A DNA stretch of 64,000 nucleotides from Shewanella kaireitica (GTDB lineage Bacteria > Pseudomonadota > Gammaproteobacteria > Enterobacterales > Shewanellaceae). The number at the start of each line of letters is the position of its first letter. Within the stretch, counting starts at the first letter, position 1. Of the stretch, positions 18,467 to 29,870 are shown piece after piece. Position numbers and translations under genes: made by a program. The stretch spans positions 162,226-226,225 of the forward strand of contig NZ_JAKIKQ010000006.1 of assembly GCF_023284045.1 (NCBI RefSeq), written 5' to 3'. The notes beneath the pieces are model-generated. The model was not told where the DNA came from, did not search any database, and saw only the letters and a list, made by a program, of their open reading frames with translations.

Positions 18467-19260
18467 TGCCACAGTTTATGGACATAGCTGTCAATCTAAT
18501 TGGCAGCGCTTTAGAGAAAAAAATTCAATGCGTTGTAGACGATGCCAACGAAGTCGGTGTCACCTCAATGATAGTGATAGGAAGTCACACAGAAGAAAGT
18601 GCCCAAGCGATAGAATTGTGCAACATGCACCCCAACCAGTTATATAGCACCGTTGGTGTTCACCCTCACCACGCCAGTGAATGGACACCACAAAGCAGCC
18701 ATCAAATTAAACAACTAAGCTTAGCTCAATGTGTGGTTGCCATTGGCGAATGTGGCTTGGATTATAATCGTGACTTCTCACCCAGACCTAAACAGAGACA
18801 AGCTTTTGCTGAGCAGCTTGAATTAGCCGTAGAACTGCAGCTTCCGGTATTAATGCATGAGCGTGATGCCCATGAAGACTTTCTGGCGATAGTGAAAGAA
18901 TATCGCTCACAGTTACCCGCTGCCCTGCTGCATTGCTTTACCGGAAACCGCGAAAGTTTAGCGGCTTATTTAGAGCAAGACCTACATCTAGGTATTACGG
19001 GGTGGGTATGCGATGAGCGTCGAGGACAAGAGCTTGCAGAGCTAGTACCACTGATCCCTGATAACCGTATTTTAATTGAAACCGATAGTCCCTATTTACT
19101 ACCTAGAAGTATGCGGCCCAAGCCTAAATCAAGTAAAAATGAGCCTAAATACTTACCTTATATCGCGGAGTATGTGGCTAACCTTCGGCAGCAACCTTTT
19201 GATGATTTTGCGCAGCAAACCTATCGAAATAGCCGCTCATTTTTTGGGTTACCCTATTAA
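18466..19260 (+). CDS. tatD: TatD-family metal-dependent hydrolase/DNase
   Basis: TatD is a cytoplasmic TIM-barrel metallohydrolase with 3'-5' exonuclease activity on DNA and RNA. It is not needed for Tat export. The 264 aa carry the family blocks DIAVNL (N-terminal metal region, as in E. coli TatD), GVHPHHASEW, IGECGLDYNR, LMHERDAHEDF, LLHCFTGNRE, ITGWVCDERRG and IETDSPYLLPR. The start codon shares a base with the stop of the preceding gene, and its own stop shares a base with the start of the diguanylate cyclase gene. Confidence 0.96.
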   Translation: MPQFMDIAVNLIGSALEKKIQCVVDDANEVGVTSMIVIGSHTEESAQAIELCNMHPNQLYSTVGVHPHHASEWTPQSSHQIKQLSLAQCVVAIGECGLDYNRDFSPRPKQRQAFAEQLELAVELQLPVLMHERDAHEDFLAIVKEYRSQLPAALLHCFTGNRESLAAYLEQDLHLGITGWVCDERRGQELAELVPLIPDNRILIETDSPYLLPRSMRPKPKSSKNEPKYLPYIAEYVANLRQQPFDDFAQQTYRNSRSFFGLPY

Positions 19261-21131
19261 TGTCACTAATTACTCGCGCGACTTTCATTCTGTTCCTAAT
19301 ATATTCAAGTGTTGTAAATGCTGAAAATGCATTAACAATCGACATTAATACTGCGGATAAGCTTCCGTTAACTGACTGGGTTTACATCACATCGACGAGC
19401 CAAAGCAGCGATATAAGTCAAGTAAGCCGCTTGTCTTCTACGGATTGGGACAAACTTTCTCCAGATATCATTCGCGGGTTAGGTGACAAGCAGTTTTGGG
19501 TGAAATTTAGCTTATATAGCAATGGGGCGTTTACCAGCAACAAAATTATTTCAATCGCTAACTCACATCTAGATCTCATTGAGTTATATCACTTTAACCG
19601 GCACAGATTAGTCAATAAAGTCATCATGGGCGACAGCATTCCTTTCTCTCAGCGTCCCATAATCAGTAATGATTTTTCATATCCTTTTAGCAGTAAGAAT
19701 GATGATTTTCATACATTTTACATCAAAATAACCACTACAGGTTCCGCAAGCATTCCGATGACACTGTGGTCAAATAACGCCTATTATCAAAATTCAGAAC
19801 AAAATTCATTGCTCTATGGCTTTCAGATTGGTGTGCTCATGGCCATTGGTATTTTCAGTTTATTCATCGCCCTTACCTCGCACTCATTTAGTTATACTTA
19901 TTACGCAGGTTACGTGCTCTCTTTGACTTTGTTTGTGGCAACCTTGCACGGCATCGCCTTTCGTTTTATTTGGCCAAATTGGCCTGTGGTTCAAACCTTT
20001 ATTTTACCAATGCTATTATGCATATCGATGGCATTTGCCTATCTGTTTTCGGAAAAGGTAATGCAGCTTAAATATCATAGCCGCACTATGCTAAGGGTTT
20101 GCCGAGCCGGTGCTGCAATTTCAGTTTTACTGTTGTTTGTAGGATTATTTCTCGACTATGACTTAGCGCTAAAAATCGATGTATGTGCAGTCATGTTCAC
20201 CTGCTTATTATTAATGTATATCTCACTGCAACAAGGCCTTCGTGGCTATAAGCTTGCCAAGCTTTTTGCTATTGGCTGGGCAGGTATGATGTTAGGTGTG
20301 CTTATATCCGGCTTGATGTATTTGGGCTATATAGAGCTCAAAATACAAGCTGACACCCCATTTATGCTCGGCCTTAGTTTCGAAATTGTATTTATGGCTG
20401 CGCTACTCGCTATTCGTTATAACGATGAGCGTCTCGCTAAAATGCAAATCCAAAAAGAAGCCTTGCTGCAAGCCGAAAATATAAAGCAGACCCGAGAAGA
20501 GGCACTACGTATAGAAGCTAGAAGTAGTGAGCAGCTTGGTCAGATGGTGCAAGAGCGAACTTTAGAGCTAGAGATTGCTTTAAGAGAACTCAATGAGGCC
20601 AACCAAAAATTAACCGAACAAACCACTATCGATAGCCTAACTGGTGTTAAAAATAGAAATTCCTTTGATAAACGAATTCTTGCTGAAGGTCGCATTAGTC
20701 GGCGCCAGCAAACACCAATGGCAATACTCATGTTAGATATCGACCACTTTAAATCGATAAATGACACCTATGGTCACCTTGCTGGCGATCAAGCTTTAAG
20801 AGTCATTGCTGATGAACTAAAGCAAAAATTAAAACGACCAACCGATCTGGTATCACGTTTTGGCGGTGAAGAGTTTGCTATTATATTACCGAACACGAAT
20901 CAAGAAGGCGCCTTGCAAGTTGCTGAGTCAATAAGGAAAGCTATTTTTGAGTTACCGATTAGTTGGGGCGATGTTACCATCCCACTAACGGTTAGTATTG
21001 GAGTGAGCGTCGAAATCGTCTCATCTGAACAACATACAACCTTGCTATTGGAGCTGGCTGATAAAGCACTTTATCGCGCAAAGAATGAAGGTCGTAATAG
21101 GGTCATGCTATACACGCCTGAACAGAGTTAA
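19260..21131 (+). CDS. Membrane diguanylate cyclase (7TMR-DISM sensor plus GGDEF)
   Basis: Synthesises c-di-GMP from two GTP. Order over 623 aa: signal peptide (1-21), periplasmic beta-rich DISMED2-type ligand domain (about 22-165), seven membrane helices of the 7TMR-DISM type (about 180-390), a coiled coil (about 395-450), and a GGDEF domain (about 455-620). The active site is GGEEF (535-539). The RxxD product-inhibition site is RPTD (526-529), exactly five residues ahead of it, so feedback control is expected. There is no EAL domain. It starts at a TAATG overlap with tatD. The ligand is unknown; related 7TMR-DISM domains are thought to sense carbohydrate-like or surface signals. Confidence 0.92.
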   Translation: MSLITRATFILFLIYSSVVNAENALTIDINTADKLPLTDWVYITSTSQSSDISQVSRLSSTDWDKLSPDIIRGLGDKQFWVKFSLYSNGAFTSNKIISIANSHLDLIELYHFNRHRLVNKVIMGDSIPFSQRPIISNDFSYPFSSKNDDFHTFYIKITTTGSASIPMTLWSNNAYYQNSEQNSLLYGFQIGVLMAIGIFSLFIALTSHSFSYTYYAGYVLSLTLFVATLHGIAFRFIWPNWPVVQTFILPMLLCISMAFAYLFSEKVMQLKYHSRTMLRVCRAGAAISVLLLFVGLFLDYDLALKIDVCAVMFTCLLLMYISLQQGLRGYKLAKLFAIGWAGMMLGVLISGLMYLGYIELKIQADTPFMLGLSFEIVFMAALLAIRYNDERLAKMQIQKEALLQAENIKQTREEALRIEARSSEQLGQMVQERTLELEIALRELNEANQKLTEQTTIDSLTGVKNRNSFDKRILAEGRISRRQQTPMAILMLDIDHFKSINDTYGHLAGDQALRVIADELKQKLKRPTDLVSRFGGEEFAIILPNTNQEGALQVAESIRKAIFELPISWGDVTIPLTVSIGVSVEIVSSEQHTTLLLELADKALYRAKNEGRNRVMLYTPEQS

Positions 21132-21181
21132 CTCCAGAGCCGATAAAGTATTGAGTGCATATAAGCTCTCAGCTAGATTAA

Positions 21182-22234
<1,053 letters not shown>

Positions 22235-22248
22235 TACCTAACAAGATA

Positions 22249-22279
22249 CAAAAAGCCACTGATTCAGTGGCTTTTTTTA
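22249..22279 (+). terminator. Terminator after hemB
   Basis: Stem AGCCACTGA / TCAGTGGCT with T7. The rest of the 340-base gap up to 22575 shows only AT-rich sequence and a ribosome site (AAAGG) for the next gene. Confidence 0.88.
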
Positions 22280-22575
22280 TTTCAGCCCAAACAGTCCCTG
22301 TCAGTACAAAGCTGTGCTTCAAGCATGCTATCAACCCACTTGAAACACTAGAACTTGAATGTTTCTATACTGATTAATTGTGATCCACAATTGCGTAAAA
22401 AGGTTAAATTAATTCGTTAAATAGCGATTTTACCGCCGTTAATGTGTGAAGCACTGCACTAATTAGATAAATAGCCAGTGATCCCCCTAACACTGCCGCA
22501 TTTCCGCGCTTCACCCCTTAGTTAAGACATGATTGAATAAAGCAGAATTCATTTCTTCTCGCGAAAGGTATAATC

Positions 22576-23118
22576 ATGCACAATAACGTTAAAGCATTAC
22601 TTGCCACCACAGTTTTATTTTTTAGTAGCCAAAGTATGGCTAATAGTGGTTGCGGATTCGAAGAAGGTGAGCAAGAAGGCTTTATGGCCACTTGCAGTGA
22701 GGAGAAACAAGAAGTGATCTTAACCGGATTAGTTAGCAATGAACAACTGAATGTACTTGATTGGTTCAGCCAAGAATATAGCGAATACAAAGCTGATCAA
22801 GCAACGATTGCACAGCTTAAAACTATCACAGAGCCAACCGAAATAACGGTTATTATTGGCACTTGGTGTCCAGATTGTCACCGTGAAACACCACGATTCA
22901 TCCGTATCATGGAGCAAGTTAATAACCCAAACATTACGGTTAAATTTATTGGTGTAGACAGAGCCAAACTAGATCCACAAGGATTGGCGAAGAACTATGA
23001 GTTCAGCCGTATTCCAACCATTATCGTTGAACAAGACAACAGCGAGATTGGTCGTATTATTGAAAGACCTGAAGTGACCTTAGAGAAAGATTTAGCGGCT
23101 ATTTTGAAAGCATCTTAA
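22576..23118 (+). CDS. Periplasmic thioredoxin-like protein
   Basis: A 180-aa protein with a signal peptide (residues 1-22, SMA|NS). After a short N-terminal segment with two Cys (GCGFEEGE, FMATCSEEKQ) comes a thioredoxin fold. Its active site is WCPDCHRETPRF, a CxxC with Pro-Asp between the cysteines rather than the Gly-Pro of TrxA. The cis-Pro loop is FSRIPTIIVE. This suggests a thiol-disulfide role in the periplasm, but the partner is unknown. It is a lone gene with a terminator shared with the convergent TonB receptor. Confidence 0.85.
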   Translation: MHNNVKALLATTVLFFSSQSMANSGCGFEEGEQEGFMATCSEEKQEVILTGLVSNEQLNVLDWFSQEYSEYKADQATIAQLKTITEPTEITVIIGTWCPDCHRETPRFIRIMEQVNNPNITVKFIGVDRAKLDPQGLAKNYEFSRIPTIIVEQDNSEIGRIIERPEVTLEKDLAAILKAS

Positions 23119-23136
23119 AATCTAATGAAGTAATAT

Positions 23137-23164
23137 AAAAAAGGCCGCTAATGCGGCCTTTTTT
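23137..23164. terminator. Bidirectional terminator between convergent genes
   Basis: Stem AAGGCCGC / GCGGCCTT with A and T tracts on both sides and loop TAAT. Confidence 0.88.
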
Positions 23165-23197
23165 GATCGAACCTAAACTCGATATTTGAATGTAGGT

Positions 23198-26197
23198 TTA
23201 GAACTCGTAGCGTGCGACCACAGAGAAGAAACGCTCTTCTTGACGGCCTGTCACCATACCGTAATCAGGGTTCAGTTCTATGCCTGACGGAGTATCTGCA
23301 TAACGGGCTCTTTCTTCATTGACGTTAGTTGCAGAATCTGAATCCAGTACGTTATACACAGTGCCTTTGATTAAGAAGTCACCATCAAAAATATCAGTCA
23401 TGTAAGTCAATGATAAATCGATGTTAGTAACCCAAGGTAAAGTGCCAGCGGTACCGCGTGGAGCAGGATTACCATTCTCATCATAGTGAGACGCCTGGTC
23501 GTAGTAACGGCTTATACAATCATCCCATGGGTTACCCGTCGCACAACTATCCACACCTGTTGGATGCTGTGAAAAGTAGCTTTGAGGACGACCAGAAGTC
23601 ACACGAGTAACAAAACCAAATATCAAATCTTCAGTAATGTTATACGCACCACTCACTTTGAAAGCATGTGTATGATCATTTGGAAGGTCGCCATTTGAAT
23701 GGTCCATCAAATCGCCATAATCATACGAGGTAGTCCAACCCGGATCTGCCTGGTTATTATCAGTTTTAACTAAACCTTCGGTATTACCGTAACTGTGTGA
23801 CCAGGTGTATGACGAGTTAATACGTAAGTCGTCAGTCACAGCGCCATCTAAGGTGAACTCCATCGCTACATACTTACGTTCAGCTTCAGGAAGTGCCATC
23901 TCTTCTGCAGTTAAATTTACATTATCAACAGTGCCATCACCATCAAAATCATAGGAGATACCAACATCTTCACCTGGATTCAGTAGGACATAATAAGAAC
24001 CCTGCCCTACATTATCATCAATACCTAACTCTTTTAGTTTTTTACCTAAAACTGGCCCAACATCAGTATCTTCAACGCTACGACCTAGGTCACGGTAGAT
24101 ACCACGTACGCCCGCAGTCATAGTTTCAAATACTTCTTGCTGGTAGCCTAACGTGAACTCATCAGAGTACATCGATTTAAGAGATGATGAAGCGATTAAA
24201 CCTGGCTCAGTAATGCCTTTTTGACGGTAACGACGATCTCTCAGCATTGCCCCACGACTAGGAGAACCATCAGCAGTGAGCACCGGATGTCCATCTGAGT
24301 CTACTTGATCAAGCTCTGAGTATTCAAACCACTCAATAGAAGATGAGCCCTGTGTAATATTCATGTTTGCAGATACAGGTTGAAAATAACGCCCATAAGT
24401 CGCAAATACTTTCGCTTCACCATCACCAAATACATCGTAGATAGCTTGAACACGCGGAGCGAACTGATCTTCCATCTTCACATACGCGCGGCCATCTGTA
24501 ACTGTGTTTTCAAATTCGCTATAACGTAAACCCAAATTTAGAACTAAGTTATCAGTTGCCTGCCAAGAATCATTGATATAGAAAGCTGTTGAAGTGACAT
24601 CTGAATCAGTAAAGCGTTCGCGAACACGGCGTTGAATATAATCCTCCCCCGCCACTTGCCCTGAAATATCGTCTACACCCGCAGTCTTAATAGACCACCA
24701 ACCTTGTGCATCACCAATACCATTTTGTGCCGAAATATAATCAACTTTAACTTTAGTGTAATCAATGCCAAATTGAATCGCGTGGTTTTCTAGATCCCAG
24801 TTAAAATCAATTCGAGCTTGGTCACGTTGATAATGCTCTTCCGAAATAGAAGAGTTACTATGATCACTTAGAGTTACACTGCCATTACGGTCGTCCCATA
24901 CTCCAGGGTCTGTAGATGCGACGACATTTTCAACATCTTCCTGAACGCGACCTAAAACAGCTGAAACAGAAAAATTTTCACCAAAGTAACCATTGTAGTT
25001 AAAGCTATAAACCTTACCGCCATCTTCACCCGGAGCATCAACACCTTTCTGCGTACCTACTTCATTAGTTTCCCAATCATAGTTATATACTTTTTTTGTC
25101 CAAGTACGTTTGTTGTTCATGGCAGAGAAACCAATTGAATGATCTTCAGCCATGTACCAATCTAGCTTAGCAAACCAACGGTCTTCTTCACGTTCACGAT
25201 TTGTTTTCGTTGTTTGTCCAGCCCAATCTTGGTCTTCACGTCTTGGGGCAAATAAACCATAGAAGAATAATGAGTCCTCAATTATCGCGCCACTTGCCCA
25301 CAATTGAAGCTCTTTAAAGTCATAACTATCTTGCTGAGTGTTAGTGTCAATTTCACCACTGGACTGATAAATATTATCGTGAGATGACCTTAGTGCGGCA
25401 GGATCCCATCGCGCTTCAGCACCAAATTTAAATTCATTTTCACCTGACTTTGAAACGGCATTTACAATACCACCTAACGCACCGCCAAATTCAGGGCTTA
25501 CGCCGCCTGTTTTAACTTGCGTCTGTGAAATAGCTTCCCAAGGTAGACGAATAGAACCAAGTCCTGTTCGAATACTTGTAACGTTCAAACCATTGAAGTA
25601 GTAGCCGTTTTCAGCTGCTGATGAACCACCAAAGCTTGATGCACCTTTAAAATTAGAACCACCTGGAGCAGCAGTACCAGGAGCAAGCAATGCAATACTT
25701 TCAAAGCCCGTATTTACAGGCATAGTTTGCAGTTCATCTTGACTAAAAGTTAAACCGGAGGTCGAAGATGCGGTATCTACACGACGGATCATACTACCGG
25801 TCACGGAAATACGTTCTACGTCGTCAGCGCCAGTTTCAGTTAACTGACCATCTAAAATAACTGACTGGCCAATACTTACTCGAATGCCAGTTTCTTGGTT
25901 TTGGACAAACCCATCTTTGCTGATTGTAATGTCGTAATCACCAACAGGAACGTTACGCAATAAGTAATCACCATTAGCGTTTGTTTCAACTGTAAACACT
26001 AGACCTTTAGCTTTATGCTTAAGAGTAATGGTTGCGTTCGACAAGTCGGCACCAGTAGCGTTGATAACATGACCTTTAACAATGCTTGTATCCGCCGCCA
26101 TAGCTGCAGGAGCAGCCATTATTAATACAGAGCTTACCGCGATTGCGGCAAGTGTTTTTCTTGGTATAAATCGCTTTGCAGCGCTACTTCCGTTCAT
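23198..26197 (-). CDS. TonB-dependent outer-membrane receptor, Oar-like
   Basis: A 999-aa outer-membrane transporter from the ATG at 26197; the frame is open for 34 further codons that look untranslated. Order: basic start plus signal peptide (1-37, AMA|AD), a carboxypeptidase-regulatory-like beta-sandwich (about 40-125, IVKGHVINATGADLSNATIT, GDYLLRNVPVGDYDITI), a plug domain with DDVERISVTGS as TonB-box region and GGVSPEFGGALGGIVNAVSK, then the beta barrel ending in FFSVVARYEF with the terminal aromatic. This extended layout is typical of Oar/SusC-like receptors common in Shewanella. The substrate (peptide, glycan or other) cannot be read from sequence. No transport partner lies next to it. 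Confidence 0.9.
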   Translation of the reverse strand: MNGSSAAKRFIPRKTLAAIAVSSVLIMAAPAAMAADTSIVKGHVINATGADLSNATITLKHKAKGLVFTVETNANGDYLLRNVPVGDYDITISKDGFVQNQETGIRVSIGQSVILDGQLTETGADDVERISVTGSMIRRVDTASSTSGLTFSQDELQTMPVNTGFESIALLAPGTAAPGGSNFKGASSFGGSSAAENGYYFNGLNVTSIRTGLGSIRLPWEAISQTQVKTGGVSPEFGGALGGIVNAVSKSGENEFKFGAEARWDPAALRSSHDNIYQSSGEIDTNTQQDSYDFKELQLWASGAIIEDSLFFYGLFAPRREDQDWAGQTTKTNREREEDRWFAKLDWYMAEDHSIGFSAMNNKRTWTKKVYNYDWETNEVGTQKGVDAPGEDGGKVYSFNYNGYFGENFSVSAVLGRVQEDVENVVASTDPGVWDDRNGSVTLSDHSNSSISEEHYQRDQARIDFNWDLENHAIQFGIDYTKVKVDYISAQNGIGDAQGWWSIKTAGVDDISGQVAGEDYIQRRVRERFTDSDVTSTAFYINDSWQATDNLVLNLGLRYSEFENTVTDGRAYVKMEDQFAPRVQAIYDVFGDGEAKVFATYGRYFQPVSANMNITQGSSSIEWFEYSELDQVDSDGHPVLTADGSPSRGAMLRDRRYRQKGITEPGLIASSSLKSMYSDEFTLGYQQEVFETMTAGVRGIYRDLGRSVEDTDVGPVLGKKLKELGIDDNVGQGSYYVLLNPGEDVGISYDFDGDGTVDNVNLTAEEMALPEAERKYVAMEFTLDGAVTDDLRINSSYTWSHSYGNTEGLVKTDNNQADPGWTTSYDYGDLMDHSNGDLPNDHTHAFKVSGAYNITEDLIFGFVTRVTSGRPQSYFSQHPTGVDSCATGNPWDDCISRYYDQASHYDENGNPAPRGTAGTLPWVTNIDLSLTYMTDIFDGDFLIKGTVYNVLDSDSATNVNEERARYADTPSGIELNPDYGMVTGRQEERFFSVVARYEF

Positions 26198-26571
26198 AAC
26201 CTGATTTCCCTTTATTCCTATAGTTATTATGCAAATTCCCTTTATTATTTTGAGTGCCGTTGAACAACGACAGAGCCAGCCAGGGAAGCGCAACAACACA
26301 TTAACATTGACTACATAATGTATACAATCTATTTTATTTTCGTGATTTTAGAGTTGTTTTAAATGTGGCAATAAAAAGAGAATTGAGCTTATTTCCAAGG
26401 AATTATGAGTAAAAAGTCAGGATAAATTACGTAAAAAAGGCGCTATAACAGCTAAAAATGTATCAACTGCATAAAGATTAAATTGAAATAATATACAATA
26501 TAAAGTTATAAGGACTGCGTTTACTCTATACTAAAGAGCAATAACCCTTGCCATATAACACCTTGGAAGGA
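26198..26571 (-). other. AT-rich leader between gppA and the TonB receptor gene
   Basis: The 374 bases are strongly AT-rich. No gene, terminator or convincing operator was seen. They must hold the receptor's promoter, unless it is read through from gppA. Confidence 0.4.
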
Positions 26572-27486
26572 TTAACGAATTCGCTGGGCAAGTTGATGCA
26601 AAACGCCTTCACGTAGTGCGCCACCAGAAAGGTGTAACTTTTCAATATTAAGCAGTTCAAATAGTGCTAGCAGTATTGCTACGCCAGCTGCAAAGGTGGG
26701 TGCTCTCTCAGGTTTTATTCCAGCGATGGCAAGCATTGACGCTGATTCCTGAGTAAGAATTTCGTGCTTAAGTGTATGTAAAACATCTAGGCTAATAACC
26801 GCTGATAGACCACGAGCATTAAGCAGTTCAACAACCGATTGCACACTGCCAGAGGCTCCGACAACACTGTGCCAACCAAGATATGTTAGTTGTTTCTGGT
26901 AATCCCCTAACGCTGCTTTGACGCTATTCTTAACTTGGTCAAAGTCGAGAGCCTGAAAAGGAAATTGATTAAAGAAGCGATTGTTGAAGGTAACACACCC
27001 CATCGCAAGACTAGTTTTAAGAAGAATGTTATCACCGTCACCAATAATAAACTCGGTACTCGCACCACCAATATCAATCACTAAGCGTCGTCCTGAACCT
27101 TCAGTGGTTGCCGCCATGCCTTGATAGATAAGTTGCGCTTCTTCAATACCGGAAATAATCCTAATTGGGTGAGGTAATACGGTGAGAGCTTGCTGACAGA
27201 AATCATCGGCATTGCTAATTTTTCTCAAGGTAGCGGTAGCGATGATCTCTACATTATCTGCAGATACGCCCTCTTTAATGAGCATCTCAGAGAACATAGC
27301 GAGGCAATCAATACCTCGCGTCATTGCTGACGGGTTCAGCGACCCATCAGCCTCTATCCCTTCAGCCAAACGCACCTTACGCTTGTATTTGGCAACAATT
27401 TTAGGATGGTGGCTAACGGTTTTAGCCACCATCATATTAAAACTATTTGAGCCTAACGTAATGGCTGCATAGCTAGGAGAGGTCAT
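26572..27486 (-). CDS. gppA: Ppx/GppA-family phosphatase (short form)
   Basis: The family hydrolyses pppGpp to ppGpp and/or polyphosphate. The 304 aa cover only the two actin/ASKHA-like ATPase lobes: YAAITLGSNSFNMMVAK (phosphate-1 loop), GIEEAQLIYQGMAA, LVIDIGGASTEFIIG (phosphate-2 loop) and VVGASGSVQSVVELL. E. coli GppA is about 494 aa with an added C-terminal HD-like domain, which is absent here. The gene lies 16 bases after rhlB, and rhlB-gppA adjacency is as in E. coli, which favours the gppA name. The substrate preference of the short form is uncertain. Confidence 0.85.
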   Translation of the reverse strand: MTSPSYAAITLGSNSFNMMVAKTVSHHPKIVAKYKRKVRLAEGIEADGSLNPSAMTRGIDCLAMFSEMLIKEGVSADNVEIIATATLRKISNADDFCQQALTVLPHPIRIISGIEEAQLIYQGMAATTEGSGRRLVIDIGGASTEFIIGDGDNILLKTSLAMGCVTFNNRFFNQFPFQALDFDQVKNSVKAALGDYQKQLTYLGWHSVVGASGSVQSVVELLNARGLSAVISLDVLHTLKHEILTQESASMLAIAGIKPERAPTFAAGVAILLALFELLNIEKLHLSGGALREGVLHQLAQRIR

Positions 27487-27502
27487 TTACGCCGTATCTC
27501 TG

Positions 27503-28816
27503 TTACGAATGTCTACGTGTCTTGTCGTGACGACGTGGTGCATTACCACGATGGCCGCCTTGTGGGCGAGAGCCACTACGATCGCGAGAATTGCGGCTGT
27601 GACTGCTTGGCTTGCGATGGATACGTTTTGGCGCAGGGATATCATCAAGCAAAGCTTCACTGTCGTAGGATGTCACCGGAATTGAGTGTTGGATATAACT
27701 CTCAATAGCAGGTAAGTTCAGCGCATACTCTTCACAAGCAAAGCTAACCGACACTCCTTTTTGACCCGCTCGACCTGTACGACCGATGCGGTGTACATAA
27801 TCTTCGCAGTCATCGGGTAGGTCATAGTTGTATACATGAGATACGTCAGCAATGTGTAATCCACGAGCTGCAACATCCGTTGCCACTAAAACGTCGATGT
27901 CACCACTGGTAAATTGCTCAAGAATACGTAAACGCTTCTTTTGTGGTACATCACCTGTTAGCAAGCCAACTCGATGTCCATCTCCCTCAAGCCATGACCA
28001 TACTTTTTCACAGCTATGTTTGGTATTTGAGAAAACAATTGCTTTTTCTGGCCAATCTTCTTCGAGCAAAGACAATAGCAACGGCATCTTCTCTTCCATC
28101 GATGGATAGAAGATCTCCTCTTTAATATTCTTAGAGGTTTTCTCATTCGGCGCGATTTCAACTTTTTCAGGTTCGTTCATGTGATCATATGCCAACTCTT
28201 GCACTTTCATTGAAAGCGTTGCAGAGAACAGCATATTCAAACGTGATTTAGCATCAGGCATGCGTCTAAACAAGAAACGAATGTCTTTAATGAAGCCTAA
28301 ATCAAACATACGATCCGCTTCATCAAGCACTACCGCTTGAATCGCACTCACATCAATAACACCTTGGCGAACGTAATCGATGATCCGACCTGTAGTGCCA
28401 ATCAAGATATCGATACCTTTATCAAGCACTTTTCGTTGTGCTTCATAGCCTTCGCCACCATAAACAATACCGACTTTAAGGCCGGTATGCTTAGCTAGTA
28501 GATTAGCATCTTTAGCAATCTGAATAGCCAGCTCACGTGTTGGCGCCATGATAATGGCCCGTGGCTGATTGATTTTACGCTCGGTTGGAGCAGCTTCAGT
28601 CAACAGGTGGTTAAATGTCGCGACTAAAAAAGCTAATGTCTTACCCGTACCCGTTTGTGCTTGTCCGGCGATATCTTTTTTCGCTAATAAAATCGGCAAT
28701 GATAACGCTTGGATCGGCGTACAAAACTCAAAACCAACTTCGTTAAGTGCTTGTTGAACTTCTTTATGTAACGGGAAGTCGGCAAACTTTTTTGTAGATA
28801 AATGTGTTTCGCTCAT
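27503..28816 (-). CDS. rhlB: ATP-dependent RNA helicase RhlB
   Basis: The DEAD-box helicase of the RNA degradosome. The 437 aa (421 in E. coli) carry the Q motif ([15 protein letters not shown]), Walker [32 protein letters not shown] (DEAD box), SAT (motif III), ARGLHIADV and [10 protein letters not shown] (motif VI). The C-terminal tail (about 400-437) is rich in Arg, His, Ser and Gly, as usual for RNA binding and RNase E contact. It is divergent from trxA, with gppA downstream, matching the E. coli order. Confidence 0.96.
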   Translation of the reverse strand: MSETHLSTKKFADFPLHKEVQQALNEVGFEFCTPIQALSLPILLAKKDIAGQAQTGTGKTLAFLVATFNHLLTEAAPTERKINQPRAIIMAPTRELAIQIAKDANLLAKHTGLKVGIVYGGEGYEAQRKVLDKGIDILIGTTGRIIDYVRQGVIDVSAIQAVVLDEADRMFDLGFIKDIRFLFRRMPDAKSRLNMLFSATLSMKVQELAYDHMNEPEKVEIAPNEKTSKNIKEEIFYPSMEEKMPLLLSLLEEDWPEKAIVFSNTKHSCEKVWSWLEGDGHRVGLLTGDVPQKKRLRILEQFTSGDIDVLVATDVAARGLHIADVSHVYNYDLPDDCEDYVHRIGRTGRAGQKGVSVSFACEEYALNLPAIESYIQHSIPVTSYDSEALLDDIPAPKRIHRKPSSHSRNSRDRSGSRPQGGHRGNAPRRHDKTRRHS

Positions 28817-29223
28817 AGCGCAGGCTTACCTGTAAAAGGTTGCAATAAGAAACGTGATCGTTTGAAATAACGATATTATTTTTATCGCTGAAAATTGGTA
28901 CACACTCAGAGAAACGTTTTTCACGATATTTGCAGCATCGGTGACGGAATCACTATTCCCTCTATTTTATGGTGATGCGATGAAATTTTAGCGTGTATTT
29001 AGCGTTCTCTTAAGGCGAATTAAATACGTTTTTAGGCGTTAGTCATCGTTGACTTAGGCTCACTATGCCTATAAATCATCGTCTTGTCTAAAGCGTTTTA
29101 CGATACCCGAGACTAGCGACTTTATTAAATGATTAACTTTTAGCTTGAAAAGCTATTTTACCGACCCAATATACAGGTTAAGCCATTAACAAACCAGCAA
29201 TGGCAACCAAACTGGAGAACAAC
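28817..29223. other. Divergent promoter region of rhlB and trxA
   Basis: About 400 bases without an open frame of interest. It is AT-rich with no strong inverted repeat. It must hold both promoters. GGAG at 29213-29216 is the ribosome site that fixes the trxA start. Confidence 0.5.
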
Positions 29224-29550
29224 ATGAGCGACAAGATTGTATACCTAAGCGACGATAGCTTCGAAAATGACGTAATTAACTCAGAACTACCAGTTCTGGT
29301 TGATTTTTGGGCAGAATGGTGTGGTCCTTGTAAAATGATTGCCCCAATCTTAGATGACGTAGCAGAAGAGTATGCAGGTAAAATCACTGTTGCTAAGTTA
29401 AACGTTGATCAAAACAACGTATCACCAGCTAAATATGGTGTTCGTGGCATCCCAACTCTACTGCTATTTAAAGCAGGTGAGCTTGCTGCGACTAAAGTTG
29501 GCGCCCTTTCAAAGACTCAACTTAAAGAATTTATTGACGGACAACTGTAA
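29224..29550 (+). CDS. trxA: Thioredoxin 1
   Basis: The general cytoplasmic protein disulfide reductase, recharged by thioredoxin reductase. It has 108 aa from the ATG at 29224 ([17 protein letters not shown]). GGAG sits seven bases upstream, and eight extra in-frame codons before it are not part of the family. The active site WCGPCK is canonical, as are [15 protein letters not shown] and the cis-Pro loop GIPTLLLFK. It stands between divergent rhlB and downstream rho, as in E. coli. Confidence 0.97.
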   Translation: MSDKIVYLSDDSFENDVINSELPVLVDFWAEWCGPCKMIAPILDDVAEEYAGKITVAKLNVDQNNVSPAKYGVRGIPTLLLFKAGELAATKVGALSKTQLKEFIDGQL

Positions 29551-29845
29551 TATAGCAACCGGTATAAAGATTTGGTCGCTCAGCGAGAGTTTAGCGGTTT
29601 TGAGGCAAGGTCATTAAATGCTCCTGCATTAATGACATTCACCACATCCATGTGGTTTGCAGTGAGTGAAGTACATAGTTATTCTACGTTCTAGCTCATT
29701 AACGCAGCATCAGAGCCGCTAAAATTCGCCAGTAAGGAGTGCTTTTGGCTTCCTACTTAGGTGTTGGATAAAGGCATAAGGGAGCAACCATTATGGCAAT
29801 TATCCGCCTTGAATTAGTTCGCCAAAAAACACTCTAAGTAGACCC
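29551..29845. repeat. Palindrome-rich repeat block between trxA and rho
   Basis: The block has two nested imperfect inverted-repeat pairs: TTTAGCGG near 29590 with CCGCTAAA near 29715, and CTACTTAGGTGTT near 29754 with AACACTCTAAGTAG near 29828. It also has short hairpins such as TCATTAAATGCTCC/TGCATTAATGAC. There is no open frame. The composition resembles the repeat elements elsewhere in the window, so it is probably a mosaic of non-autonomous elements rather than trxA or rho sequence. Confidence 0.5.
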
Positions 29846-29870
29846 ACTACTTATACCGATTGGTATAACA

